A DNA stretch of 10,362 nucleotides from contig ONTN01000030.1 in assembly GCA_900320765.1 (NCBI GenBank), positions 1 to 10,362 on the forward strand, given 5' to 3'. Shown here piece after piece: positions 1 to 5,726 of this stretch. The notes under the pieces were generated by a model. It ran no database searches. It had not been told where the DNA came from and saw nothing but the letters and a program-made list of their open reading frames with translations. The stretch's first letter is position 1. Each line of letters begins with the position of its first letter. The translations under genes and the position numbers were made by a program. The DNA comes from an uncultured Eubacteriales bacterium (GTDB lineage Bacteria; Bacillota; Clostridia; Oscillospirales; Oscillospiraceae).

Positions 1-61
1 CCCATCTGCACTTCGCGGAACAAAAATCCCGCGAAAATTACTCTCTGTGAGGTGCCTTGCA

Positions 62-168
62 GTTTTGACGGAGCAGTTTTTCGTCAAGTAGAGGAAGGCG
101 CCGCAGACAATACTTTCGTATTATCAAGGTGGCTGACGCGGGCTTGGCGGAAAAATGCCCGTCAAAAC
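62..168. repeat. 107-bp MITE-like element with imperfect terminal inverted repeats
   Basis: The left end (62-88) and the reverse complement of the right end (143-168) align along about 26 positions. The outer 10 bp (GTTTTGACGG) are perfect, and the rest (GCA, TTTTTC, then GTCAAG against GCCAAG) matches with three one-base gaps. Further in, GCCGC (100-104) can pair with GTGGC (129-133), and GACAATAC (106-113) with GTATTATC (118-125) around a four-base apex, TTTC on the + strand and GAAA on the - strand. The whole element can therefore fold as one long hairpin. It has no coding capacity. It may be a miniature inverted-repeat transposable element, a REP-like intergenic repeat, or a structured leader RNA; a single window cannot show whether it is repeated. 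It lies between a leftward promoter and the left edge. Confidence 0.55.
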
Positions 169-197
169 CGTGTTCTTATAGGTACCGTCAGCTTATC

Positions 198-226
198 ATT
201 CTATCACATAATGCGCCTGATTTCAA
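198..226 (-). promoter_or_regulatory. Leftward sigma-A-type promoter
   Basis: On the - strand TTGAAA (226-221) and TAGAAT (203-198) are separated by 17 nt, and the bases just before the -10 give TGA, an extended -10. The predicted transcript starts near 191 and runs left through the inverted-repeat element and off the window. No leftward coding sequence can be recognised before the edge, so the served gene is unknown. The leader would be at least about 190 nt. Confidence 0.5.
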
Positions 227-285
227 CGCTTTTTTACCTTTATACATATTATAGCAAACTGTCCGCCTTTTCCCGGAACGCCCCC

Positions 286-314
286 TTGCGGCTCAGGGGA
301 AAAGGTGGTAAAAT
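286..314 (+). promoter_or_regulatory. Putative pepF promoter, extended -10
   Basis: TTGCGG (286-291) is followed after 17 nt by TAAAAT (309-314), preceded by TGG as an extended -10 motif. The -35 matches consensus only at TTG, but the design (TTGC, 17 nt, TGn plus -10) is the same as that of the alr and ppdK promoters in this window. Transcription would start near 321, giving a leader of about 20 nt before the SD at 330-335. Confidence 0.45.
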
Positions 315-343
315 CAAGAAAAAAACCGCAGGAGGATATTAAT

Positions 344-2140
344 ATGCTTGACCCTTCGATCAAAAGATCAGACGTGCCCGAGGAATTCACCTGGCGTCTC
401 GAGGATATGTACCCCACCGATACCGCGTGGGCTGAGGAGAATGAGGCCGTCCGCGGCCTTGCCGAAAAGATCGCCGCCTTCGCGGGAAGACTGGGCGAGA
501 GCGCGGATACGCTTTTAGCCTTTTTCCGCCTCAGCGACGATATAGCAAAGCGGCTCTCTACCCTTTACGGCTATGCGAGCTGCCGCGCAGACCAGGACCA
601 GGGAAACGGCTTTTATCAGGATATGCGCGGCAAGGCGATGAACACTTACGTCACCGTATCCTCGGCCGCCTCCTTCTCAACGCCGGAGATAATGGCTATA
701 CCCGACGAGAGGCTCGAGGCTTTTCGCGCCGAGAGACCGGAGCTTTCAGAGTACGAGCGCAGCATATATCAGATCCGCCGCAAGCGTGAGCATATACTCT
801 CTCCGGCAGAGGAGAGGCTGCTCGCCGCCTCGGGCGAGATGGCGTCCGCCCCCGGCGACATCGGCTCGATATTCAGAAACGCCGACCTCACATATCCCGA
901 CGCCGTTGACTCAAGCGGCGCGAGCCACGCGCTCACAGCCGGCTCCTTCGTGCCCCTCGAGGAGAGCGGCGACAGAACGCTCAGGGAGAGCGCCTTCAAG
1001 GCGCTTTACGGCAGGCTTTCTGAATTTAAGAACACGGCGGCGACTATCCTCGATTACCAGTTCAAGAAGCTCCGCTTCTACTCCGAGGCGAGGGGCTATA
1101 AGTCCACCCTCGAGGCGAGCCTCGACGAGACCGAGGTGCCGACCGAGGTCTACCGCAATCTTATCTCCGCCGTCCACGGAAACCTCGATAAGATGCACAG
1201 GTACGTTTCACTCCGAAAGAAGCTCCTCGGAGTAGACGAGCTGCATATGTACGATATCTACACCCCGATAGTCGCGGACGCGGCGAGGAAGATAGACTAT
1301 GAGGAGGCAAAGGCAACCGTGCTCGCCGCCCTCTCGGTTCTCGGCGAGGACTACACAGACCTTTTGAAAACGGCTTTCAATGACCGATGGATAGACGTTT
1401 ACGAGAACGCCGGCAAAAGAAGCGGCGCCTATTCCTCCGGCCAGTCCTTCCCGCACCCCTATGTTCTCCTTAACCAGAAGGATACCCTCGACAGTATGTT
1501 TACGCTTGCCCACGAGCTCGGCCACGCCATGCACAGCTACCACAGCGCGAAGTATCAGCCCATAAGCACCTCAGACTACGTCATCTTCGTCGCCGAGGTC
1601 GCCTCCACGGTGAACGAGGTGCTGCTTATGCGCTATCTCCTCGGAAGGACGGAGGATAAGAGGGAGAGAGCCTATCTCATAAACCACTTCCTCGACTCCT
1701 TCAAGGGCACGGTCTACCGCCAGACGATGTTCGCGGAATTCGAGCTCTTTATGGGCGAGAGAAGCGAGGCGGGCGAGAGCCTGACCGCCGATCTTTTGTG
1801 CAATAAGTACCTCGAGCTCAACAAGCTCTACTACGGGCCGGATATGGCCGCCGACGATGGCATTGCCGTAGAGTGGGCGAGGATACCGCATTTCTTCTAT
1901 AATTACTACGTTTTCCAGTACGCGACCGGCTATTCCGCCGCCGTCGCGATCGCAAACAGGATACTCACCGAGGGCGAGAACGCCGTCCGCGACTATAAGA
2001 AGTTCCTGTCCGGAGGATCGTCCGCCGACCCGATCTCACTTCTCAAGATCGCCGGCGTCGATATGTCCGTCCCCGATCCGATAAACTCCGGCCTCGCCCT
2101 CTTCGGCGAGCTCATCGGGGAGATGGAGAAGCTCGCTTAA
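344..2140 (+). CDS. pepF: Oligoendopeptidase F (M3 family zinc metallopeptidase)
   Basis: This is a 598-aa cytosolic zinc endopeptidase that cleaves short peptides, with a presumed role in peptide turnover and amino-acid recovery. The start at 344 is chosen because AGGAGG lies at 330-335, 8 nt upstream; an in-frame GTG at 305 lies inside the probable promoter. The N-terminal half is the helical oligopeptidase-F region. The catalytic M3 domain carries HELGHAMH at residues 390-397 (zinc ligands His390 and His394, catalytic Glu391) and the third ligand Glu418 in AEVASTVNE, the spacing expected for the thimet/PepF group. The C-terminal region has HFFYNYYVFQYATGYSAA, a typical substrate-channel block of PepF. 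The length is normal and no residue is missing. The FliB-like gene starts one base after the stop, so the two are probably cotranscribed and translationally coupled. Confidence 0.96.
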   Translation: MLDPSIKRSDVPEEFTWRLEDMYPTDTAWAEENEAVRGLAEKIAAFAGRLGESADTLLAFFRLSDDIAKRLSTLYGYASCRADQDQGNGFYQDMRGKAMNTYVTVSSAASFSTPEIMAIPDERLEAFRAERPELSEYERSIYQIRRKREHILSPAEERLLAASGEMASAPGDIGSIFRNADLTYPDAVDSSGASHALTAGSFVPLEESGDRTLRESAFKALYGRLSEFKNTAATILDYQFKKLRFYSEARGYKSTLEASLDETEVPTEVYRNLISAVHGNLDKMHRYVSLRKKLLGVDELHMYDIYTPIVADAARKIDYEEAKATVLAALSVLGEDYTDLLKTAFNDRWIDVYENAGKRSGAYSSGQSFPHPYVLLNQKDTLDSMFTLAHELGHAMHSYHSAKYQPISTSDYVIFVAEVASTVNEVLLMRYLLGRTEDKRERAYLINHFLDSFKGTVYRQTMFAEFELFMGERSEAGESLTADLLCNKYLELNKLYYGPDMAADDGIAVEWARIPHFFYNYYVFQYATGYSAAVAIANRILTEGENAVRDYKKFLSGGSSADPISLLKIAGVDMSVPDPINSGLALFGELIGEMEKLA

Positions 2141-2141
2141 A

Positions 2142-2945
2142 ATGACGGAGCTGAGACCCGATTTTTACGGCGATTTTTCCTGCAAGGCGTCCGCCTGCCG
2201 TCATACCTGCTGCCGGGGCTGGGAGATAGAGATCGACGAAGATACCGCTCGGTACTACCTTTCGCTCGAGGGCTCCCTCGGTGATGAGCTGAGGCGCGCC
2301 CTCCGCTTCGACGGGGAGACGTACTCATTTAAACTTACCGTGGACGGGCGCTGTCCATTCCTGAGAGAGGACGGGCTATGCCGGCTCATTCCCGAGCTCG
2401 GCGAGGACGCTCTCTCCGATATCTGCGCCCTGCACCCGCGCTTTTTCGCAAAAAATCGCGGCTTTGAGCTCTGCGGGCTCGGCCTCGCCTGCGAAAGGGC
2501 GGCGGAGCTTCTTCTCGCGGGGCGCGGCAGGCTCGGCTTTCTGACCGAGACCGGAGAGCGCCTGAGCCTTGACGATATCCTCGGACGGAAGATAAGCATA
2601 GAGCCCACCCTGACCGGGAAAGAGCGGGACAGGCTGATCGCAAAATACGCGCTCTGCGAGCCGATAGACGATGCGTGGGAGAGCCAACTCGAAGAGCTGC
2701 GAACTCTGCCCCCGCCTAAAAGCTATGACCGTGTCGCCTTCGGCAGAGCGACCGACTATATCGTCTTCAGAAGACTTGAGGACTTGGAGGAGTACGGGCT
2801 ACAAAAGCTCCTTCTCTTTGCGCGGGAGGCGGGAGAGCTCGTCCTCTTCCTCGCTGAGAAAACGGGGCTTTGCGAAGCCCTGCGCCGCTGGTCGGAGGAG
2901 ATCGAGTACAGCACGGAGAACGTGAGGATCCTTATGAACGCCTGA
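2142..2945 (+). CDS. Compact FliB-family protein (flagellin lysine-N-methylase family)
   Basis: The 267-aa product has the FliB cysteine pattern: Cys14, Cys19, Cys23 and Cys24 (C-x4-C-x3-CC followed by GW), then CPFL with Cys71, Cys80 and Cys95, and Cys111/Cys117 before a helical C-terminal half. The family is named for Salmonella FliB, which methylates lysines of flagellin and is reported to hold an iron-sulfur cluster; the Pfam domain is described as a putative Zn- or Fe-chelating CxxCxxCC domain. The end (EEIEYSTENV) resembles the end of FliB proteins as I remember them, so this looks like a complete but short member; Salmonella FliB is about 400 aa. No flagellar gene lies nearby, so methylation of flagellin here is unproven and the substrate may differ. 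The gene starts one base after pepF and its tail overlaps the opposing 128-aa gene by 14 bp. Confidence 0.8.
   Translation: MTELRPDFYGDFSCKASACRHTCCRGWEIEIDEDTARYYLSLEGSLGDELRRALRFDGETYSFKLTVDGRCPFLREDGLCRLIPELGEDALSDICALHPRFFAKNRGFELCGLGLACERAAELLLAGRGRLGFLTETGERLSLDDILGRKISIEPTLTGKERDRLIAKYALCEPIDDAWESQLEELRTLPPPKSYDRVAFGRATDYIVFRRLEDLEEYGLQKLLLFAREAGELVLFLAEKTGLCEALRRWSEEIEYSTENVRILMNA
2859..2880 (-). terminator. Possible weak terminator for the leftward 128-aa gene
   Basis: On the - strand AAGCCC and GGGCTT pair around a 4-nt loop (2865-2880), with the stem extendable by one wobble pair, and the run CGTTTTC follows (2864-2858). It lies about 52 bp past the stop of the leftward hypothetical gene and inside the coding sequence of the FliB-like gene on the other strand. 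The short T-tract makes termination modest at best. Confidence 0.35.
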
Positions 2946-3318
2946 CCGGAAGAAATACTCTCTTTCCGCCGGAGACGAACGAGATATATTCGTCCTTTCC
3001 GGCGCTGACCGGCAGAGCGGACTCCCGCTTCCCGGAGGCGTCCGGCTTTTGCGATAGCGGCACAAGCCGCGCCTCGTCGATACGGTCAAAGCCCGAGCTT
3101 CGGAGAGCGGAGAGGGATATCCTCTTTTCAAGGCGCAGATATCCGTCCTCCGGAGCGGGAACACCGACTGAGAAAGACCTTGAGCCGCAGTATATAACGA
3201 GGCGCGACGGCTCTTTGACCCTCGCGCTGGTATATGAGAACGAGAGGTAGAGGCTTTCCTCGCGGACCTCCAGCTCGCCCATATTATCGGAAACGTGATA
3301 ATTCCCGGAAAAAGACAT
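2932..3318 (-). CDS. Hypothetical protein, 128 aa
   Basis: I do not recognise this protein. It has no signal peptide or membrane segment, and its alternating hydrophobic pattern (for example SLYLSFSYTS and SRLVIYCGSRSFSVGV) suggests a mostly beta fold; the C-terminus is basic (VFLPVRRS). Codon use (GAG, CTC, GCG, AGG, ATA) resembles the neighbours, which supports a real gene over the overlapping rightward frame at 2870-3250. The ATG at 3318 is preceded by GGAGGGGG (3335-3328) with a 9-nt spacing. That SD lies inside the 3' arm of the terminator hairpin at 3326-3357, so translation of read-through transcripts may be blocked unless the hairpin opens. The last 14 bp overlap the end of the FliB-like gene tail to tail. 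It is probably the distal gene of the alr transcript. Confidence 0.65.
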   Translation of the reverse strand: MSFSGNYHVSDNMGELEVREESLYLSFSYTSARVKEPSRLVIYCGSRSFSVGVPAPEDGYLRLEKRISLSALRSSGFDRIDEARLVPLSQKPDASGKRESALPVSAGKDEYISFVSGGKRVFLPVRRS

Positions 3319-3320
3319 AG

Positions 3321-3357
3321 AAAAACGCCCCCTCCGTAAAAATATACGGAGGGGGCG
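3321..3357 (-). terminator. Strong intrinsic terminator overlapping the SD of the next gene
   Basis: A perfect 13-bp stem (CGCCCCCTCCGTA at 3326-3338 with TACGGAGGGGGCG at 3345-3357) encloses a 6-nt loop. On the - strand it is followed by TTTTT (3325-3321). It lies 14 bp past the stop of the 176-aa gene, so it should end the alr-ndoA transcript. Its descending arm contains GGAGGGGG, the only SD for the following 128-aa gene, whose start is at 3318. Confidence 0.85.
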
Positions 3358-3371
3358 AGGATTATATTCCG

Positions 3372-3902
3372 TCAGCCTATTGTGTAGCTCCCGCGGACGA
3401 GGACCTTCACGTTTGAAGTGGCCTTTATGCCGTTTCCCTTGATCGTCACGATATACATATGGTCCTTCGAGAGCTCGGCTCCGGCAGATGCGACCGAGGC
3501 GCCGGTCGTCTCGTCAATGAGCCTCGGGCTCGAGGAGCCCCAGCTCTGAGCCGTGCCTATCCTTAGCATTATCTCCGTTCCGACCGAGCAGGAGAGAGTC
3601 TGACCGGAGGAGAGGGAGACGACGGAAAAGCGCAGCTCGCCGTCCACGCTCTCGCCGCCCTGCGGCTGAGAGCCGCCCGGGTTACCTGCGAGCTTCCCTT
3701 CAAGCTCGGCCGCCTTCTCGTCGATGACGCCGCCGAGCTCCTCCTTTATCCTCGGTATAACGCTCTCGTCGAGATACGAGAGGGTGACGAGGGGGTCGTC
3801 CTTAGTGCCGTAGCTCGTGGCGGCTATCGCGCCCACTCCGGCGGAGACCGCCGCTATCGCGAGGGCGGCAAGAACGATAATAAGCTTTTTCTTCGTCTTC
3901 AT
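3372..3902 (-). CDS. Membrane-anchored or secreted hypothetical protein, 176 aa
   Basis: The start at 3902 is chosen because GGAGG (3916-3912) lies 9 nt upstream; an in-frame codon at 3953 would overlap ndoA and has no SD. The protein opens with MKTKKK and a hydrophobic stretch at about residues 7-28 (Ala-rich, no lipobox cysteine), so it is a signal peptide or single anchor with the rest outside the cell. Residues about 33-71 (DDPLVTLSYL, then a charged helix) resemble the start of small exported clostridial proteins of unknown function. A Gly/Pro/Gln-rich linker (73-86) leads to a C-terminal beta-rich domain with GTEIMLRIG (109-117) and a final VKVLVRGSYTIG. It is 47 bp downstream of ndoA and probably in the same transcript, just before the terminator. 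The function is unknown. Confidence 0.85.
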   Translation of the reverse strand: MKTKKKLIIVLAALAIAAVSAGVGAIAATSYGTKDDPLVTLSYLDESVIPRIKEELGGVIDEKAAELEGKLAGNPGGSQPQGGESVDGELRFSVVSLSSGQTLSCSVGTEIMLRIGTAQSWGSSSPRLIDETTGASVASAGAELSKDHMYIVTIKGNGIKATSNVKVLVRGSYTIG

Positions 3903-3949
3903 ATGTACCTTCCTCCGTTCGGAGCGGGCATTGCCCGCTCCGGCGCTTT

Positions 3950-4300
3950 TCATTGTAATCCAAAGCTTACGGCGATGGCGTTATCCACCTTTCGCATAAA
4001 CTCGGGTGACGCCCTGCCCATTTTCTCCTTAAGGCGCCTTTTATCTATCGTCCGTATCTGCTCAAGCAGGACTACGGAGTCCTTCGTAAGTCCGAAGCTT
4101 CTCGCCTCAAGCTCTATATGGGTCGGCAGCTTCGTCTTGCCCATCTGGCTCGTTATCGCTGCGGCGATGACCGTGGGACTGTGCTTGTTGCCCGTGTCGT
4201 TCTGAACGATGAGAACGGGCCTCATTCCGCCCTGCTCCGATCCCACTACGGGGCTCAGGTCGGCGTAATAAATGTCTCCTCGCTTAACTCCGCTAAGCAC
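3950..4300 (-). CDS. ndoA: MazF/NdoA (EndoA)-type mRNA interferase toxin
   Basis: The 116-aa protein belongs to the MazF/PemK/NdoA family of sequence-specific single-strand endoribonucleases. It opens with VKRGDIYYADLSPVVGSEQG, followed by GMRPVLIVQNDTGN, nearly the Bacillus subtilis NdoA pattern. Arg27 and Thr50 sit at the places of the B. subtilis catalytic pair (Arg25, Thr48), and LLEQIRTIDK is present, so the enzyme looks active. The start is GTG at 4300; GGAG (4314-4311) is about 10 nt upstream and an in-frame TAA just before blocks a longer start. In B. subtilis the order is alr, ndoAI (antitoxin), ndoA. Here only 125 bp separate alr from ndoA, and no antitoxin-sized frame exists there or just downstream. 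Either the antitoxin is encoded elsewhere or the protein is controlled differently. Confidence 0.93.
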   Translation of the reverse strand: MLSGVKRGDIYYADLSPVVGSEQGGMRPVLIVQNDTGNKHSPTVIAAAITSQMGKTKLPTHIELEARSFGLTKDSVVLLEQIRTIDKRRLKEKMGRASPEFMRKVDNAIAVSFGLQ

Positions 4301-4425
4301 CTTTATTCACTCTCCGACAAGATCATAGTCCGGTTTTATGTAACCGTCACTATAATTCTTTCACAAAAGAGATTTTTTATACATTGAACTGAGAGTTTCC
4401 TCTCATCCCAATATATGCCGGAGGG
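4301..4425 (-). other. alr-ndoA spacer lacking an antitoxin, with two inverted repeats
   Basis: The 125-bp spacer contains only tiny leftward frames of fewer than 10 codons. It has a 6-bp hairpin with a GAAA apex on the - strand (4390-4405; TGAGAG and CTCTCA) without a T-tract, and a second inverted repeat, CGGTT/AACCG around 6 nt (4331-4346). I found no convincing -35/-10 pair; TATAGT (4354-4349, - strand) has no suitable -35. The hairpins may be mRNA processing or stability elements, but that is inference. Confidence 0.4.
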
Positions 4426-5550
4426 TCAGTCCACGTACACTCTGGGAACGCGCTTCGATATCGAGCACATCAGCTCGTAGGGGATAGTGCCCGCCCTCTC
4501 GGAGAGGGCTTCGAGATCGGCGTTTTTGCCGAAGATCTCAACGCGGCTGTCAAGGTTAACCTCGGCAAGGTCGGTGAGATCGACCATGCACATATCCATA
4601 CAGATGCGCCCGCGCTGGGGCGCAAAGCCGCGGTCGGTGTAGACGGAAAAGTTATTTGAAAGGATACGCAGAAGGCCGTCGGCGTACCCTATCGGGATAA
4701 CGCCCATCCTCGTGTGCCTCTCTGTTTTGAAGATGCCGCCGTAGCTCACGGAGACTCCGGCGTCATAGTGCTTAATCGTGCTCACCGTGGTGACGAGGCT
4801 CATCGCGGGCTCAAGGCCGAGCCTTTTTCCGTCTCCGTAACCGTAGAGCAGAAGTCCGGGGCGCACCATATCGAGGGCGGCCTCCGGATAGCTGAGAACG
4901 GCGCCGGAATTTGCAGCGTGCTTTATTTTGAAGCGGAAGCCCGACTCAGCCTCGACCGCGTTTATAACGTCGAGGAAAAGACGAAGCTGCTTTTCCGTGT
5001 ACTCTCTCGCGCCTTCACCCGGCTCGTCGGAAAGAGCGAAATGGGTGAAAACTCCCTCGGCCTCGATGTTCGGCATATTAACAGCGGAAACGACGTTTTT
5101 AACGCCCTCTTTAAAATGCCTGCCCTCGCAGAGAAAGCCGAGACGGCTCATGCCCGTGTCGAGGGCGATATGCACCTTAAGCTTGCGGCCGCATTTTTTA
5201 GCCTCGTCGGAAAACTCCTTCGCCTTCGCCTCGCAGGTGACAGTCTGCGTGATGTTATAGTCCGCGAGGAGAGGCACGTTATCCGGCGGGGTGTGGCCGA
5301 GAATGAGAATGGGGAGCCTTATCCCCGCCTCGCGCAGCTCGATTGCCTCGGCTATGCAGGATACCGCGAGGTAGTCCGCGCCGAGCCTTTCGAGAAGGCG
5401 GGAGACCTCGACCGCCCCGTGCCCGTAAGCGTCCGCCTTGACAACGCCGAGAAAGCGGGTGCCGGCCGGTATGGCGGCTCTTATCGCGTTATAGTTATGC
5501 TCTATCGCGCCCAGGCTGATCTCCGCCCAGGTGCGCTCCTGAAGCTTCAT
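4426..5550 (-). CDS. alr: Alanine racemase (PLP-dependent)
   Basis: The 374-aa enzyme interconverts L- and D-alanine in the cytosol to supply D-Ala for peptidoglycan (and teichoic acid where present). The fold-III barrel begins with VVKADAYGHG, where Lys38 binds PLP. Other family residues are visible: Arg136 (MSRLGF), His170 (FTHFA), Arg230 (DMVRPG), the second catalytic base Tyr270 (VSYGG), Tyr289 (IGYADG), Met318/Asp319 (CMDM) and Tyr358 (PYEL). The length is normal. The start at 5550 has AGAGGG (5564-5559) 8 nt upstream, and a good promoter lies at 5583-5611. It is the first gene of a leftward unit with ndoA and a small exported protein, and is divergent from ppdK. No defect is seen. Confidence 0.97.
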   Translation of the reverse strand: MKLQERTWAEISLGAIEHNYNAIRAAIPAGTRFLGVVKADAYGHGAVEVSRLLERLGADYLAVSCIAEAIELREAGIRLPILILGHTPPDNVPLLADYNITQTVTCEAKAKEFSDEAKKCGRKLKVHIALDTGMSRLGFLCEGRHFKEGVKNVVSAVNMPNIEAEGVFTHFALSDEPGEGAREYTEKQLRLFLDVINAVEAESGFRFKIKHAANSGAVLSYPEAALDMVRPGLLLYGYGDGKRLGLEPAMSLVTTVSTIKHYDAGVSVSYGGIFKTERHTRMGVIPIGYADGLLRILSNNFSVYTDRGFAPQRGRICMDMCMVDLTDLAEVNLDSRVEIFGKNADLEALSERAGTIPYELMCSISKRVPRVYVD

Positions 5551-5582
5551 AAAAAACGCCCTCTTACAATACTGATAAGGGC

Positions 5583-5611
5583 ATTATAACACCGGTATCC
5601 CGTAATTGCAA
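5583..5611 (-). promoter_or_regulatory. alr promoter, extended -10
   Basis: On the - strand TTGCAA (5611-5606) and a perfect TATAAT (5588-5583) are 17 nt apart, and the -10 is preceded by TGT (extended -10). The start of transcription would be near 5576, giving a leader of about 25 nt with the SD at 5564-5559. Confidence 0.75.
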
Positions 5612-5661
5612 ATACCATTCGATTTCCCGCCCCATTCTCAAGAAATATTTTATCGGAAATA

Positions 5662-5690
5662 TTGCAAAGACAAGAAGAAATTGGTATAAT
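5662..5690 (+). promoter_or_regulatory. ppdK promoter, extended -10
   Basis: TTGCAA (5662-5667), a 17-nt spacer and TATAAT (5685-5690) preceded by TGG make a strong extended -10 promoter, the same -35 hexamer and spacing as the alr promoter it faces. The start would be near 5697. An AT-rich inverted repeat, AATATTT (5644-5650) with AAATATT (5657-5663), abuts and overlaps the -35 and could be an UP-like or operator site (inference). Confidence 0.8.
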
Positions 5691-5726
5691 ATTATGGCTA
5701 TAAAAAACTAAGGAGGAATACGCATT

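Larger units (their letters stand above)
1..285. other. Non-coding left flank with hairpins and a leftward promoter
   Basis: I see no credible gene here: the rightward reading frame across 52-342 has no ribosome binding site and unconvincing composition. The stretch holds a short inverted repeat (12-18 TTCGCGG with 29-35 CCGCGAA, 10-nt loop), the 107-bp inverted-repeat element at 62-168, and a leftward promoter at 198-226. The layout suggests a long 5' leader for a leftward gene lying off the left edge, divergent from pepF. The small hairpin at 12-35 has no T-tract on either side, so I do not call it a terminator. Confidence 0.5.

Noticed and set aside
1..304. T-box or known riboswitch in the leftward leader
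   Set aside because: A GGTACC sequence is present, but no T-box consensus, specifier stem or other known aptamer core could be recognised.
52..342. Rightward 96-codon frame before pepF
   Set aside because: It crosses the inverted-repeat element and both promoters, has no SD, and its composition is not protein-like.
305..343. Upstream GTG start for pepF, adding 13 residues
   Set aside because: It lies within the probable promoter (286-314) and has no SD, whereas ATG 344 has AGGAGG at the right distance.
2870..3250. Rightward 126-codon frame overlapping the leftward 128-aa gene
   Set aside because: The predicted protein is Arg/Ser/Pro-rich and lacks structure and an SD; the leftward frame has neighbour-like codons and an SD.
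4390..4405. Hairpin downstream of alr as a terminator
   Set aside because: The stem is only 6 bp and no T-tract follows on either strand; cotranscription of alr and ndoA remains plausible.
4714..5589. Rightward 291-codon frame opposite alr
   Set aside because: It is a shadow of the alanine racemase gene, whose catalytic residues are all present on the - strand.
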